Shown: positions 1 through 8,917, counted from the stretch's first letter. The stretch is 43,772 nt of DNA from Burkholderiaceae bacterium (GCA_017857895.1 JAFMCG010000006.1:1-43772), one strand, 5' to 3'. Notes: a model not told the origin generated them from the letters alone. Made by a program: numbers and translations.

Positions 1-54
1 CGCGAAGGCGGCCGTACCGTTGGCGCTGGCGTCGTCGCCTCAATATTGAAGTAA
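1..54 (+). CDS. tuf: Elongation factor Tu, C-terminal end (partial)
   Basis: The first 17 codons of the window read REGGRTVGAGVVASILK followed by TAA, which is the conserved C-terminus of EF-Tu. The rest of the gene lies upstream of the window. EF-Tu delivers aminoacyl-tRNA to the ribosome as a GTP complex. Its place just before rpsJ is the usual str operon ending (rpsL-rpsG-fusA-tuf), so rpsJ is probably transcribed with tuf. Confidence 0.93.
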   Translation, partial: REGGRTVGAGVVASILK

Positions 55-61
55 AAAAGGT

Positions 62-84
62 GGCGATCAACTTTGTTGATCGCC
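62..84 (+). other. Perfect 10-bp hairpin between tuf and rpsJ
   Basis: GGCGATCAAC, a TTT loop and GTTGATCGCC form a perfect stem eight bases after the tuf stop. No T-run follows on the + strand, so it is not a standard intrinsic terminator for tuf. On the - strand the same stem is followed by CCTTTTTT, which would make a terminator for antisense transcripts. It may mark an mRNA processing or 3' end stabilising point between tuf and rpsJ. Confidence 0.6.
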
Positions 85-109
85 GACCCATCGTTCTTTG
101 GAATTTAAA

Positions 110-421
110 ATGAAAAATCAAAAGATCCGTATACGCCTCAAGGCTTTCGACTACAAACTGATTGACCAATCAGCAGCCGAAATTGTTGACACGGCAAAAC
201 GTACAGGCGCGGTTGTGCGCGGCCCAGTGCCACTGCCAACACGGATTCGTCGCTACGACTTACTTCGCTCACCACACGTGAATAAATCATCGCGTGATCA
301 GATGGAAATGCGTACCCACCAGCGGTTAATGGATATCGTAGATCCAACAGATAAAACTGTTGATGCGCTAATGCGCCTTGATCTACCCGCTGGTGTTGAT
401 GTCGAAATTGCGCTTCAGTAA
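110..421 (+). CDS. rpsJ: 30S ribosomal protein S10 (NusE)
   Basis: Encodes a 103-residue S10, the family's usual length, beginning [17 protein letters not shown]10 sits in the head of the 30S subunit and, as NusE, links NusB and NusG during antitermination. I chose ATG at 110; an in-frame TTG at 98 only adds four residues and lacks support. The gene follows tuf by 55 bases but is 183 bases from rplC, so here it looks like the last gene of the str operon rather than the first of the S10 operon. Confidence 0.97.
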   Translation: MKNQKIRIRLKAFDYKLIDQSAAEIVDTAKRTGAVVRGPVPLPTRIRRYDLLRSPHVNKSSRDQMEMRTHQRLMDIVDPTDKTVDALMRLDLPAGVDVEIALQ

Positions 422-441
422 GCCTAAAAGCCTGCTTTGCC

Positions 442-471
442 TTGTGCACTGCGGCTTTAACGTGATATGAT
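442..471 (+). promoter_or_regulatory. Candidate sigma70 promoter for the rplC operon
   Basis: TTGTGC at 442-447 and TATGAT at 466-471 are spaced by 18 bases. The -10 matches the consensus at five of six positions, the -35 at only three. It lies in the unusually long rpsJ-rplC gap and would start an mRNA with a leader of about 125 bases. This is inferred from motif and position only. Confidence 0.4.
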
Positions 472-556
472 CGCAGACTCACTTAAAAGTGAATTGAAAT
501 AGTTGTCTAGCATTTTGTAGGCTTTTGTTTACTGAAATGACTAGATTTTGATTAAG

Positions 557-598
557 CCCCGGCCAATCGAAGTCGGGGAATCGGGAAAAACCCGGGAG
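557..598 (+). promoter_or_regulatory. Tandem GC hairpins abutting the rplC ribosome binding site
   Basis: CCCCG (557-561) can pair with CGGGG (574-578). CGGG (582-585) can pair with CCCG (591-594) across an AAAAA loop. The second stem shares its last G with the rplC Shine-Dalgarno sequence GGGAG (594-598), so folding could limit rplC translation. In E. coli, L4 represses the S10 operon through a leader before rpsJ. Here the equivalent control may sit before rplC, which is inference. Confidence 0.4.
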
Positions 599-604
599 AA
601 TATG

Positions 605-1294
605 ATGTCGAAACCGACGCCTACGCCAGCCGCACACCGGCTTGGCTTGGTGGGTCGCAAGGTCGGCATGACTCGCGTTTTCACAGATGATGGAGAGTCC
701 ATCCCTGTGACTGTGCTTGACGTGTCAAACAACCGAGTGACCCAAGTAAAGTCGCCAGAGAATGACGGTTACGCCGCTGTTCAGGTGACCTACGGGACCC
801 GTCGCGCGTCACGCGTGACCAAGCCACTCGCTGGACATTTCGCCAAAGCTGGCGTTGAGTCTGGCAGCGTCCTTAAAGAATTCCGCTTAGATCCAACACG
901 CGCTGCCGAATTCACACTAGGTACAGTTATTGCTGTCGAAAGTGTATTTGAGCCTGGACAGCAAGTGGATGTAACAGGTACAACAATTGGTAAGGGTTTT
1001 GCTGGCGCTATTAAACGTCACCACTTCTCTTCACAACGTGCTTCGCATGGTAACTCTGTGTCTCACCGTGCTCCTGGTTCAATTGGTCAGGCGCAAGATC
1101 CTGGCCGGATTTTTCCAGGCAAGCGGATGGCAGGCCATTTGGGTGACGTAACACGCACAACCCAAAACCTAGATGTCGTTCGCGTAGATGCTGAGCGGGG
1201 CTTGCTTTTGGTCAAAGGCGCTGTACCTGGCCACGCTGGTGCAGACATTATTGTCCGACCAGCCGTCAAGGCTCAACCAAAGAAAGGAGCTTAA
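605..1294 (+). CDS. rplC: 50S ribosomal protein L3
   Basis: Codes for 229 residues of L3, a primary 23S rRNA binder whose long loop reaches the peptidyl transferase centre. [18 protein letters not shown] near the N-terminus and the [15 protein letters not shown] loop are hallmarks. Two adjacent ATGs (602 and 605) follow GGAG at 595-598; 605 gives six bases of spacing and 602 only three, so 605 is preferred. The open frame extends back to 548 but that part shows no L3 similarity. It starts the contiguous S10 block. Confidence 0.95.
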   Translation: MSKPTPTPAAHRLGLVGRKVGMTRVFTDDGESIPVTVLDVSNNRVTQVKSPENDGYAAVQVTYGTRRASRVTKPLAGHFAKAGVESGSVLKEFRLDPTRAAEFTLGTVIAVESVFEPGQQVDVTGTTIGKGFAGAIKRHHFSSQRASHGNSVSHRAPGSIGQAQDPGRIFPGKRMAGHLGDVTRTTQNLDVVRVDAERGLLLVKGAVPGHAGADIIVRPAVKAQPKKGA

Positions 1295-1297
1295 CGA

Positions 1298-1918
1298 ATG
1301 GATATCAAGCTCCTTGCTGATAACGGCACAAGCGCAGAAACATTCAGCGCGCCCGATACGGTTTTTGCTCGCGACTACAATGAAGCATTGATTCATCAAG
1401 TGGTCATTGCCTATCAGGCAAATGCTCGATCAGGTAACCGCCAGCAAAAAGATCGTTCGGAAGTTCGTCACTCCACAAAGAAGCCATTCAAGCAAAAAGG
1501 CACCGGACGTGCCCGTGCTGGTATGACTTCATCGCCATTGTGGCGTGGGGGTGGTAAGGTATTTCCGAACTCGCCTGAAGAGAACTTCAGTCAGAAAGTT
1601 AACAAGAAAATGTATCGCGCGGGTATCCGTTCGATTTTGTCTCAGTTGGCCCGCGAAAATCGTATCTCAATTGTCGATGAGTTCACACTTGAGGCACCAA
1701 AGACAAAGCTAGCAGCTGACAAACTGCGTAGCCTCGGACTTGAGTCGGTTCTAATCATCACAGATGCAGTAGACGAAAACGTATATTTGGCAACACGTAA
1801 CTTGCCAAACGTTGCCGTGATCGAGACTCGCTATGCTGATCCGCTGTCCTTGATCCACTACAAAAACGTGTTGATTACAAAGCCGGCAATTGCTCAACTT
1901 GAGGAGATGCTCGGATGA
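1298..1918 (+). CDS. rplD: 50S ribosomal protein L4
   Basis: A 206-residue L4 with the conserved extended loop containing KGTGRARAG, which lines the exit tunnel near L22. L4 is also the autogenous repressor of the S10 operon in E. coli, so it is the candidate ligand for the structured leader before rplC. It starts three bases after rplC, with GGAG from the rplC end as ribosome binding site, and its stop overlaps the rplW start. Confidence 0.97.
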   Translation: MDIKLLADNGTSAETFSAPDTVFARDYNEALIHQVVIAYQANARSGNRQQKDRSEVRHSTKKPFKQKGTGRARAGMTSSPLWRGGGKVFPNSPEENFSQKVNKKMYRAGIRSILSQLARENRISIVDEFTLEAPKTKLAADKLRSLGLESVLIITDAVDENVYLATRNLPNVAVIETRYADPLSLIHYKNVLITKPAIAQLEEMLG

Positions 1919-2211
1919 ATAACGATCGTTTGATGCTTGTTTTGATTGCACCCATCGTGACCGAAAAGGCCACTTTAGTTGCAGAAAAGAACAACCAGAT
2001 TGTGTTCCGTGTTGTACAGGATGCAACGAAGCCCGAAATCAAGGCAGCAGTTGAGATGTTGTTCAAAGTTGAGGTGCAATCTGTGCAAGTGCTTAATCGC
2101 AAGGGCAAAGAAAAACGCTTCGGTCGCTTCGTTGGTCGCCGTCGTAACGAACGCAAAGCGTACGTTGTGTTGAAGCCTGGACAAGAACTCAACTTTGCGG
2201 AGGTCAATTAA
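1915..2211 (+). CDS. rplW: 50S ribosomal protein L23
   Basis: Gives 98 residues of L23, which sits at the tunnel exit and docks trigger factor and SRP. The N-terminal [11 protein letters not shown] and the basic [18 protein letters not shown] segment are typical. The start ATG overlaps the rplD stop (ATGA), which suggests translational coupling. rplB begins directly after the stop. Confidence 0.97.
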   Translation: MNNDRLMLVLIAPIVTEKATLVAEKNNQIVFRVVQDATKPEIKAAVEMLFKVEVQSVQVLNRKGKEKRFGRFVGRRRNERKAYVVLKPGQELNFAEVN

Positions 2212-3039
2212 ATGCCTTTGTTAAAAGTTAAACCCACGTCACCCGGTCGCCGGGGAATGTTGAAGGTTGTTACCCCGAATTTGCATAAAGGCGCACCAGT
2301 TGCTTCTTTGATTGAAAAGCAAATTCGTGGTTCTGGCCGTAATAACAACGGACACATCACCGTACGCCATCGTGGTGGTGGGCATAAGCAGCACTACCGA
2401 CTAGTGGACTTCCGTCGTAACAAAGATGGCATTCCAGCGAAAGTCGAGCGTCTTGAGTATGACCCAAACCGCACAGCTCACATTGCTTTGCTTTGCTACG
2501 CTGACGGTGAGCGTCGTTACATCATTGCTCCTCGTGGTTTGGAAGTTGGAACGACGCTGGTTTCAGGTATTGAAGCGCCAATCAAAGCAGGCAATTGCTT
2601 GCCGATTCGCAACATTCCTGTGGGCACAACGATTCACTGCGTTGAAATGATCCCTGGTAAAGGGGCGCAAATGGTTCGATCAGCTGGCGGCTCAGCAGTT
2701 CTGCTAGCTCGGGAAGGCACTTACGCTCAGGTTAGGCTGCGTTCTGGCGAGGTTCGTCGCGTTCACATTGAGTGCCGCGCAACAATTGGCGAGGTTGGTA
2801 ACGAAGAACACAGCCTTCGCCAGATTGGTAAAGCCGGTGCAATGCGCTGGCGCGGCATTCGCCCAACGGTTCGTGGTGTTGCCATGAACCCAGTCGATCA
2901 CCCCCACGGTGGTGGTGAAGGTCGTACGGGTGAAGCACGAGAGCCAGTCAGCCCATGGGGTACACCATCGAAGGGTTATAAGACCCGTCGTAACAAGCGG
3001 ACGAACAATATGATCGTCCAGCGTCGCAAGCGTAAGTAA
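2212..3039 (+). CDS. rplB: 50S ribosomal protein L2
   Basis: At 275 residues this is a full-length L2, needed for subunit joining and peptidyl transferase function. It shows the [16 protein letters not shown] segment and the near-invariant [12 protein letters not shown] loop, whose His lies close to the catalytic centre. The C-terminus ends [19 protein letters not shown]. It abuts rplW with no gap; GGAGG at the rplW end serves as ribosome binding site. Confidence 0.98.
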   Translation: MPLLKVKPTSPGRRGMLKVVTPNLHKGAPVASLIEKQIRGSGRNNNGHITVRHRGGGHKQHYRLVDFRRNKDGIPAKVERLEYDPNRTAHIALLCYADGERRYIIAPRGLEVGTTLVSGIEAPIKAGNCLPIRNIPVGTTIHCVEMIPGKGAQMVRSAGGSAVLLAREGTYAQVRLRSGEVRRVHIECRATIGEVGNEEHSLRQIGKAGAMRWRGIRPTVRGVAMNPVDHPHGGGEGRTGEAREPVSPWGTPSKGYKTRRNKRTNNMIVQRRKRK

Positions 3040-3050
3040 GAGGCCGAATC

Positions 3051-3326
3051 ATGTCACGTTCGATCAAAAAAGGCCCATTTGTCGATTCTCATTTACTGAA
3101 AAAAGTTGATGAGTCAATTGCCGAGAAAGGGAAGAAGCCGATCAAGACCTGGTCGCGCCGTTCAACAATTTTGCCCGAGTTCATCGGGTTGACGATTGCC
3201 GTGCACAACGGTCGTCAGCATGTTCCCGTTTATATCAACGAGAACATGGTGGGACACAAGCTCGGTGAGTTCTCGTTGACCCGTACATTCAAGGGTCACG
3301 TCGCTGATAAGAAGGCGAAGAGATAA
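3051..3326 (+). CDS. rpsS: 30S ribosomal protein S19
   Basis: The 91-residue product begins [15 protein letters not shown] and contains [16 protein letters not shown], both diagnostic for S19. S19 pairs with S13 in the head of the 30S subunit and contacts the A-site finger. It starts 11 bases after rplB and is followed two bases later by rplV. Confidence 0.97.
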   Translation: MSRSIKKGPFVDSHLLKKVDESIAEKGKKPIKTWSRRSTILPEFIGLTIAVHNGRQHVPVYINENMVGHKLGEFSLTRTFKGHVADKKAKR

Positions 3327-3328
3327 TC

Positions 3329-3658
3329 ATGGAAACTCAAGCGATTATTCGTGGGGTGCATATTTCTGCGCAAAAGACACGACTGGTAGCGGATTTAATC
3401 CGTGGTAAACCAGTTGCGCAAGCGCTGAATATTCTCGCCTTCACTAACAAGAAAGCCGCCGGCATTCTTAAAAAGGCCGTGGAATCTGCAATAGCCAATG
3501 CTGAGCACAATGATGGTGCTGACATTGACGAATTGAAGATCACCACGATATATGTTGATAAAGCACAGTCAATGAAGCGGTTTTCTGCTCGCGCCAAAGG
3601 CCGCGGCAATCAAATCGAAAAACAGACTTGCCATATCACTGTCAAGGTCGGCGCTTAA
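3329..3658 (+). CDS. rplV: 50S ribosomal protein L22
   Basis: Predicted to be 109 residues, matching L22. [20 protein letters not shown] near the N-terminus and the C-terminal beta-hairpin region [18 protein letters not shown] are typical; the hairpin lines the exit tunnel and is a known site of macrolide resistance changes. It starts two bases after the rpsS stop and is separated from rpsC by nine bases holding AAGGAG. Confidence 0.97.
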   Translation: METQAIIRGVHISAQKTRLVADLIRGKPVAQALNILAFTNKKAAGILKKAVESAIANAEHNDGADIDELKITTIYVDKAQSMKRFSARAKGRGNQIEKQTCHITVKVGA

Positions 3659-3667
3659 GGAGTCACG

Positions 3668-4495
3668 ATGGGTCAGAAAATTAACCCGATTGGGTTCCGT
3701 CTCGCAGTCACCCGTAATTGGGCCTCACGCTGGTATGCCGCCGACAAAGATTTTGGTGGTTTGTTGGCTTCGGACATCCGGGTACGCGAATATTTGAAGC
3801 GCAAGCTTAAGAGCGCATCTGTTGGACGCGTTGTGATCGAGCGTCCTGCAAAAAATGCGCGCATCACCGTTTACTCAGCACGCCCAGGCGTGGTTATTGG
3901 TAAGCGTGGTGAGGACATTGAAAGTTTGAAGTCCGATTTGCAGCGCCTAATGGGTGTGCCAGTTCATGTCAATATCGAAGAAATTCGTAAACCTGAAACA
4001 GACGCACAGCTGATTGCTGATTCAATTGCTCAGCAGTTGGAAAAGCGGATTATGTTTCGCCGTGCGATGAAGCGTTCTATGCAAAACGCCATGCGTCTTG
4101 GTGCTCAAGGTATCAAGATTATGAGCGCTGGACGTTTGAACGGCATTGAAATTGCACGTACCGAGTGGTATCGCGAAGGCCGAGTTCCACTTCATACGCT
4201 GCGCGCCATTATTGATTATGGAACAGCTGAAGCCAACACAACCTACGGTGTTATTGGCATCAAGGTTTGGGTCTATAAAGGTGACATGCTGCCCAATGGT
4301 GATATGCCAGTGGAGACCGTTGTTCCCCGCGAGGAAGAGCGTCGCCCACGTCGCGCACCACGTGGTGATCGTCCAGATGGTAAACCAGGTGCTCGTCCTG
4401 CAAGCCGTACTCGTGGTCCGCGTAAAGCGCCAGGTGCTGATGGTGCTTCACCAGCACCTGAGGCGTCGGCCGCTCCAGCGTCCGTAGGAGAATAA
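3668..4495 (+). CDS. rpsC: 30S ribosomal protein S3 with a basic low-complexity tail
   Basis: The protein has 275 residues, longer than the roughly 233 of E. coli S3. The first 210 residues hold the KH domain with [14 protein letters not shown] and the conserved S3 C-terminal domain. The final part, from about residue 215, is an Arg/Pro/Ala/Gly-rich tail. S3 lies at the mRNA entry channel and takes part in mRNA unwinding. Tails of this type are common in Burkholderiales S3, so it is probably lineage-typical and not an error. Confidence 0.96.
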   Translation: MGQKINPIGFRLAVTRNWASRWYAADKDFGGLLASDIRVREYLKRKLKSASVGRVVIERPAKNARITVYSARPGVVIGKRGEDIESLKSDLQRLMGVPVHVNIEEIRKPETDAQLIADSIAQQLEKRIMFRRAMKRSMQNAMRLGAQGIKIMSAGRLNGIEIARTEWYREGRVPLHTLRAIIDYGTAEANTTYGVIGIKVWVYKGDMLPNGDMPVETVVPREEERRPRRAPRGDRPDGKPGARPASRTRGPRKAPGADGASPAPEASAAPASVGE

Positions 4496-4497
4496 AG

Positions 4498-4914
4498 ATG
4501 CTGCAACCATCACGTAGAAAGTATCGTAAAGAGCAGAAAGGTCGCAATACTGGTTTGGCCACTCGTGGCGCCAGTGTTTCGTTTGGTGAGTTTGGTTTGA
4601 AAGCGACGGGCCGTGGACGTTTGACAGCACGTCAAATCGAGTCTGCACGTCGTGCAATCAACCGTCACATCAAACGTGGTGGCCGCATCTGGATTCGTAT
4701 TTTCCCAGACAAGCCAATCTCACAAAAGCCCGCTGAAGTTCGTATGGGTAACGGTAAAGGTAATCCAGAGTACTGGGTCGCTGAGATTCAACCTGGTAAA
4801 GTGCTGTATGAAATGGAAGGCGTCAGCGAGGAAATAGCAAGAGAGGCATTTCGCCTAGCTGCCGCTAAGCTGCCGATTTCCACGACCTTCGTCTCGCGCC
4901 AGTTGGGCGCTTGA
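4498..4914 (+). CDS. rplP: 50S ribosomal protein L16
   Basis: Encodes 138 residues of L16, which supports A-site tRNA positioning. It begins [17 protein letters not shown] and carries the loop [20 protein letters not shown], whose Arg is the hydroxylation site in E. coli. The gene starts two bases after the rpsC stop and precedes rpmC by 22 bases. Confidence 0.97.
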   Translation: MLQPSRRKYRKEQKGRNTGLATRGASVSFGEFGLKATGRGRLTARQIESARRAINRHIKRGGRIWIRIFPDKPISQKPAEVRMGNGKGNPEYWVAEIQPGKVLYEMEGVSEEIAREAFRLAAAKLPISTTFVSRQLGA

Positions 4915-4936
4915 GACGGTATCTAAAGGAATCGAC

Positions 4937-5128
4937 ATGAAAGCAAGTGAACTCCACACAAAAGACGTGGCAGAGCTGAGAACGGAGCTTGATAGTCTGT
5001 TGAAGGCACAGTTTGGGCTGCGGATGCAAAAAGCGACCCAACAGCTCTCTAACAATAGCGAGATTAATAAGATGCGTCGTTCAATTGCGCGCGTTCGCAC
5101 TATTCTTACTCAGAAAGCTGGAGCCTAA
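4937..5128 (+). CDS. rpmC: 50S ribosomal protein L29
   Basis: A 63-residue two-helix protein starting [18 protein letters not shown], with [14 protein letters not shown] in the middle, typical of L29. L29 sits beside L23 at the tunnel exit. AAAGGA lies eight bases before the start. rpsQ follows three bases after the stop. Confidence 0.95.
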   Translation: MKASELHTKDVAELRTELDSLLKAQFGLRMQKATQQLSNNSEINKMRRSIARVRTILTQKAGA

Positions 5129-5131
5129 TAG

Positions 5132-5410
5132 ATGACTGAAGCCCAAATCACCACAGTCAAGCGCCAACGAAAATTGGTCGGCGTTGTGGTCAGTGACAAG
5201 ATGGACAAGACGGTTGTTGTGATGGTAGAGCGTCGCGTTAAACACCCCCTTTTGGGTAAGGTGGTTATGCGTTCTGCCAAATATAAGGCACACGACGAGT
5301 CAAACCAGTACAAGCAAGGCGATACTGTTGAAATTGGCGAAACCCGTCCGATTTCAAAAGATAAGTCTTGGTCTGCTATTCGACTGATTGAAGCCGCACG
5401 CGTTATTTAA
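5132..5410 (+). CDS. rpsQ: 30S ribosomal protein S17
   Basis: Codes for a 92-residue OB-fold S17, an early-binding protein of the 30S body. Conserved segments are [32 protein letters not shown] and [15 protein letters not shown]. It is the last gene of the S10 block here. In most bacteria rplN follows within a few tens of bases, but here a terminator and a reversed dehydrogenase gene intervene. Confidence 0.97.
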   Translation: MTEAQITTVKRQRKLVGVVVSDKMDKTVVVMVERRVKHPLLGKVVMRSAKYKAHDESNQYKQGDTVEIGETRPISKDKSWSAIRLIEAARVI

Positions 5411-5456
5411 GCGCTTCACTCCCTCTATCGAAAACATGCTGCATTAAGGTACCAAT

Positions 5457-5483
5457 AAAAAACGCGACTTTGTCGCGTTTTTT
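5457..5483. terminator. Bidirectional intrinsic terminator between rpsQ and the dehydrogenase gene
   Basis: AAAAAACGCGAC, a TTT loop and GTCGCGTTTTTT form a 12-bp perfect stem with an A-run and T-run at its base. It can therefore end transcription from rpsQ on + and from the dehydrogenase gene on -. It means that rplN and later genes need their own promoter. Confidence 0.93.
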
Positions 5484-5503
5484 ATTGTTTGAGATCAAAC
5501 GGC

Positions 5504-6931
5504 TTAAATGTGAGTGACAAATTTTGTTACAAGGTATCCATCAAAGGTCTCACTACCGCCTTCGCTGCCAATGCCGCTGTCTTTGATGCCACCAAAAGGT
5601 GTTTCTGGTAACGCACTACCAAAGTGATTGATGTTCACCATTCCAGCCTCGAGTTCATTAGATACTCTTGTTGCCGTTTGAAGTGAATTCGTAAAAACAT
5701 ACGATGACAAACCAAAAGGAAGGCTGTTTGCGCGGGCAATGACTTCATCAACGGTATCAAATGACACAATTGGCGCAACCGGCCCAAAGGGTTCTTGTGT
5801 CATGAGCATCGCGTCATCTGGTAGGTCAGTAATGACTGTGGGCGGGAAAAAGAAACCCTTACCTGAAATGGGATCTCCGCCGAGCACTATTTTGGAACCA
5901 CGGCTTCTAGCATCCTCAACAAAACGCTCCATCGCAGGTACTCGCCGCTCATGAGCTAAGGGGCCCATTTCAACGCCCTCGGTTAGCCCATCGCCAACTT
6001 TAATATTGGACAGTGTGTCAGTAAAAGTGGCCAAAAACCTATCATAAGCCTTCTTTTGAACATAAAAACGAGTTGGTGAAACACAAACCTGTCCAGCGTT
6101 TCGAATTTTAAATTTAGCCAGCATTTGGGCAGCGCGATCAATGTCGGCATCGTCAAAAACCAAAACAGGAGAATGGCCGCCCAATTCCATGGTGACACGC
6201 TTCATGTGTGCACCGGCGAGACTTGCTAGTTGTTTGCCAACTGGCACTGAGCCAGTAAATGACACTTTACGTGTAATCGGTGATCTGATCAGGTAATCTG
6301 ATATTTTTGGTGGATCACCCCAAACAAGATTAAGAACGCCTGGTGGAAGACCCGCATCGTGAAACATTTGCGCAATGGCCATAACGGCACTTGGTGAGTC
6401 CTCAGGCCCCTTAAGTACCAGTGTGCAACCCGCACCAATGGCTGCAGCGACTTTGCGAATAGCTTGATTGTAGGGGAAGTTCCAAGGCGTAAATGCAACA
6501 CAAACACCAATGGGTTCACGCAGTACAAACTGTCGAACATTGGGGTGTCGTGGGGTAATGACACGTCCGTAAATACGACGACATTCTTCCGCATGCCAAT
6601 CGGCGTGATCAGCGCAAGAAATAAGCTCTCCCAAAGACTCTGCCAACGGTTTGCCTTGATCAAGCGTCATGTTTCGAGCAATTTCAGGCGCTCGATCACG
6701 TGTCAATTGTGCAACCTTACGTAAAATGGTTGAGCGCTCTGTTGGTGATGACTTTTTCCAAGAAGCAAAGGCGCGCTCGGCTGAAAGAAGAGCAGAATCG
6801 AGGTCTTCGTTGGTTGCATGTGGCAAGTGGCCCAAGACCTCCCTGTTCGCAGGATTGATAACTTCTTGAGTCTGCCTTCCCTGGGCCTCAATAAACTGGC
6901 CATCAATGTAAAGTGTTAGTTTCTGATACAT
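5504..6931 (-). CDS. NAD(P)-dependent aldehyde dehydrogenase, succinate-semialdehyde dehydrogenase-like
   Basis: The 475-residue protein covers the whole aldehyde dehydrogenase fold. Visible are [10 protein letters not shown] (Asn151), the cofactor-binding Lys174 in LVLKGPE, the Gly motif FTGSVPVGK, general base Glu249 in MELGGHSP, catalytic Cys283 in NAGQVCVSP, and the C-terminal [15 protein letters not shown]. Family resemblance is closest to GabD-type succinate-semialdehyde dehydrogenases, but the substrate cannot be read from sequence. AGGA precedes the ATG by a normal distance. It is intact and sits alone, reversed, between rpsQ and rplN. The DNA looks AT-richer than its neighbours, which fits a later insertion. 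Confidence 0.92.
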   Translation of the reverse strand: MYQKLTLYIDGQFIEAQGRQTQEVINPANREVLGHLPHATNEDLDSALLSAERAFASWKKSSPTERSTILRKVAQLTRDRAPEIARNMTLDQGKPLAESLGELISCADHADWHAEECRRIYGRVITPRHPNVRQFVLREPIGVCVAFTPWNFPYNQAIRKVAAAIGAGCTLVLKGPEDSPSAVMAIAQMFHDAGLPPGVLNLVWGDPPKISDYLIRSPITRKVSFTGSVPVGKQLASLAGAHMKRVTMELGGHSPVLVFDDADIDRAAQMLAKFKIRNAGQVCVSPTRFYVQKKAYDRFLATFTDTLSNIKVGDGLTEGVEMGPLAHERRVPAMERFVEDARSRGSKIVLGGDPISGKGFFFPPTVITDLPDDAMLMTQEPFGPVAPIVSFDTVDEVIARANSLPFGLSSYVFTNSLQTATRVSNELEAGMVNINHFGSALPETPFGGIKDSGIGSEGGSETFDGYLVTKFVTHI

Positions 6932-7098
6932 AGTTGTCCTGAAAAAACTTAATAAATTGAGCTGGTGACAATAGTCTAACGAACAAGACTACCAAGCGGA
7001 CAATAAAAAGACAGTAATCAATCGGATTATTAAACACACTCTAAAACAAAAAAAACAGGGATAAACAAAGGCTATTGCTATGATGAGGAGCTAACCAC

Positions 7099-7127
7099 TT
7101 GCGCAAAGTAAAAATTCATACTATTAT
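7099..7127 (+). promoter_or_regulatory. Candidate promoter of the spc (rplN) operon
   Basis: TTGCGC at 7099-7104 and TATTAT at 7122-7127 have a 17-base spacer. The -10 matches five of six consensus bases. Because rpsQ ends at a strong terminator, an operon promoter is required between 5484 and rplN, and this is the best pair I can see. The implied leader is about 210 bases. Confidence 0.5.
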
Positions 7128-7160
7128 GTACGACTTTCCTCAATTAACTAGAGGGAAAAC

Positions 7161-7217
7161 ATGGCAGGTTGCAAGTGTTGTGTAGTAAGCGTTACCCAGT
7201 ATCACGTCTTAAAGTGA
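7161..7217 (+). CDS. Possible 18-residue Cys-rich leader peptide upstream of rplN
   Basis: ATG at 7161 follows AGAGGG (7150-7155) by five bases, a good ribosome binding site. The frame reads MAGCKCCVVSVTQYHVLK then TGA. Three of the first seven residues are Cys. It sits just after the candidate promoter, and its stop overlaps a stem-loop. It could be an upstream reading frame that couples translation to leader folding, or a chance frame. No homologue is known to me, so this is tentative. Confidence 0.3.
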   Translation: MAGCKCCVVSVTQYHVLK

Positions 7218-7316
7218 TTTTCTGTAGTAGCAGAAAGTGACTCTAAGGCAAATTAAACGGATTTCGACCCAGGGTGTAAAAGCCTGACGGGACCAAAACT
7301 GATTCACACGTTTAAT
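7217..7316 (+). promoter_or_regulatory. Structured leader before rplN
   Basis: Two helices can be drawn. The first pairs 7217-7224 with 7231-7238 (eight pairs, one G-U) around a TAGTAG loop. The second pairs ATTAAACG (7252-7259) with CGTTTAAT (7309-7316), a perfect eight-pair closing stem around 49 bases. The rplN ribosome binding site lies 21 bases further on. Known spc control in E. coli is S8 binding near rplE, so this would be a different element if real. Confidence 0.4.
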
Positions 7317-7346
7317 GCGGTGAGTTAAGTTGGAACAGGAAAAATA

Positions 7347-7715
7347 ATGATTCAAATGCAGACCACGCTAAATGTGGCCGATAACACTGGTGCACGCTTT
7401 GTCATGTGCATAAAAGTGTTGGGCGGCTCAAAGCGACGTTACGCCGGGATAGGCGACATCATTAAGGTAACCGTGAAAGACGCAGCACCTCGTGGACGCG
7501 TCAAAAAAGGTGAAATATACAATGCAGTCGTCGTTCGCACAGCCAAAGGTGTGCGTCGTAAAGACGGCTCTTTGATTCGCTTTGGTGGCAACGCCGCGGT
7601 TTTATTAAACGCAAAATTAGAGCCAATCGGTACACGCATCTTTGGGCCTGTTACACGCGAATTGCGGACAGAGCGCTTTATGAAGATCGTGTCGCTTGCG
7701 CCTGAAGTGTTGTAA
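7347..7715 (+). CDS. rplN: 50S ribosomal protein L14
   Basis: Encodes 122 residues of L14, which forms intersubunit bridges and contacts L19. It begins [20 protein letters not shown] and holds [23 protein letters not shown], both typical. AGGA at 7337-7340 gives good spacing. It heads the spc block and has its own upstream control region because the S10 block is terminated before it. Confidence 0.97.
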   Translation: MIQMQTTLNVADNTGARFVMCIKVLGGSKRRYAGIGDIIKVTVKDAAPRGRVKKGEIYNAVVVRTAKGVRRKDGSLIRFGGNAAVLLNAKLEPIGTRIFGPVTRELRTERFMKIVSLAPEVL

Positions 7716-7726
7716 GGGGCCACAAA

Positions 7727-8047
7727 ATGGAAAAAATACGCAAAGGCGATGAGGTCATCATGTTGACCGGTCGCGACAAAAAGCGCCGAGGCACAGTCCT
7801 CTCTCGAGTCGACGTTGATCACGTGTTGGTTGAAGGCATAAATGTTGTGAAAAAACACACGCGCCCAAACCCAATGCAGGGAACAACTGGCGGCATTACA
7901 GATAAAACAATGCCCGTTCACATTTCTAATGTGGCGATCTTCAACCCCGCAACTGGCAAAGCTGACCGAGTCGGCATTCAAGAAGTGGAAGGCCGCAAAA
8001 TCCGCGTTTTCCGCTCAAGCGGTGAGCCAGTTGGTGCGAAGGCGTAA
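7727..8047 (+). CDS. rplX: 50S ribosomal protein L24
   Basis: A 106-residue L24 with the KOW motif in [20 protein letters not shown] at the N-terminus. L24 is one of the two assembly initiators of the 50S subunit. [18 protein letters not shown] in the C-terminal half is also conserved. It starts 11 bases after rplN and precedes rplE by 12 bases. Confidence 0.96.
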   Translation: MEKIRKGDEVIMLTGRDKKRRGTVLSRVDVDHVLVEGINVVKKHTRPNPMQGTTGGITDKTMPVHISNVAIFNPATGKADRVGIQEVEGRKIRVFRSSGEPVGAKA

Positions 8048-8059
8048 GGAGCTCAAAAA

Positions 8060-8599
8060 ATGGAACGTATTCAAGAGCTGTACCTCAACAAAATTGCACC
8101 AGCCTTGGTTGAGCAGTTTAAGTACAAAAGCATCATGGAAGTACCGCGTATCACCAAGATCACCTTAAACATGGGTGTTTCGGAAGCAGTCTCCGACAAA
8201 AAAGTTATCGAGCATGCTGTGTCTGACATGACAAAAATCGCTGGACAAAAACCAGTGGTTACAAAAACCAAGAAGTCAATTGCTGGATTTAAGATCCGCG
8301 AAGACTATCCCATTGGTTGCATGGTGACGCTTCGTGGACGACGTATGTACGAATTTCTCGATCGTTTCATCAACGTGGCACTGCCACGGGTTCGGGATTT
8401 TCGAGGCATTTCGGGTAAGGCATTTGATGGTCGCGGCAACTACAACGTTGGCGTGAAAGAACAGATTATCTTTCCTGAAGTCGAATACGACAAAATTGAC
8501 ACCATTCGTGGCATGAATATCAGTATCACCACGACGGCAAAAACGGACGAAGAAGCTAGGGCGCTGTTAACAGCCTTCAGCTTCCCGTTTCGCAACTAA
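8060..8599 (+). CDS. rplE: 50S ribosomal protein L5
   Basis: The 179-residue product is full-length L5, which binds 5S rRNA in the central protuberance and contacts the P-site t[22 protein letters not shown] and [18 protein letters not shown] are characteristic. AAGGAG precedes the start. In E. coli this start region is the S8 repressor target of the spc operon; I did not recognise a clear copy of that site here. Confidence 0.97.
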   Translation: MERIQELYLNKIAPALVEQFKYKSIMEVPRITKITLNMGVSEAVSDKKVIEHAVSDMTKIAGQKPVVTKTKKSIAGFKIREDYPIGCMVTLRGRRMYEFLDRFINVALPRVRDFRGISGKAFDGRGNYNVGVKEQIIFPEVEYDKIDTIRGMNISITTTAKTDEEARALLTAFSFPFRN

Positions 8600-8611
8600 G
8601 AGGGCGATGAC

Positions 8612-8917
8612 GTGGCAAAACTTTCATTAATTAACCGTGACATCAAGCGCGCCAAGCTAGCTGAGAAGTACGCTCCCAAGCGTGCGGCGCTCAAAGCAAT
8701 CATTGGTGATATGTCCAAGTCGGACGAAGAGCGTTACGAGGCGCGCCTGAAATTGCAGCAGTTGCCTCGCAATGCAAACCCCACTCGCCAGCGTAGCCGC
8801 TGCGCGATCACTGGCCGGCCCCGCGGAGTTTTCCGTAAGTTCGGTTTGGCTCGCAACAAACTGCGCGATTTGGCCATGAAGGGTGAAATTCCCGGCATGA
8901 CCAAGGCCAGCTGGTAG
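8612..8917 (+). CDS. rpsN: 30S ribosomal protein S14 (zinc-independent form)
   Basis: Gives 101 residues of the long S14 type without the CxxC zinc ribbon pairs, so it does not need zinc. The C-terminal half [20 protein letters not shown] is diagnostic. The start is GTG, preceded by GAGGG about eight bases away. It lies in the normal spc position between rplE and rpsH. Confidence 0.96.
   Translation: MAKLSLINRDIKRAKLAEKYAPKRAALKAIIGDMSKSDEERYEARLKLQQLPRNANPTRQRSRCAITGRPRGVFRKFGLARNKLRDLAMKGEIPGMTKASW

Larger units (their letters stand above)
6932..7346. other. 415-base intergenic region between the dehydrogenase gene and rplN
   Basis: No conventional gene lies here. The left part (about 6990-7075) is A-rich and should hold the - strand promoter of the dehydrogenase; a weak TTGGTA/TATTGT pair can be read there on -. 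The right part carries a promoter-like pair, a possible 18-codon reading frame and two stem-loops leading into rplN, described separately. Confidence 0.6.

Noticed and set aside
62-84. tuf-rpsJ hairpin as an intrinsic terminator of tuf
   Set aside because: There is no T-run after the stem on the + strand, and rpsJ needs read-through or its own promoter, which is not visible in the short gap.
5504-6931. Dehydrogenase gene as a decaying pseudogene
   Set aside because: The frame is intact over the whole family length and all catalytic residues are present.
7439-7981. Open frame of 180 codons on - across rplN and rplX
   Set aside because: It is a shadow of two clear ribosomal protein genes with no recognisable domain.
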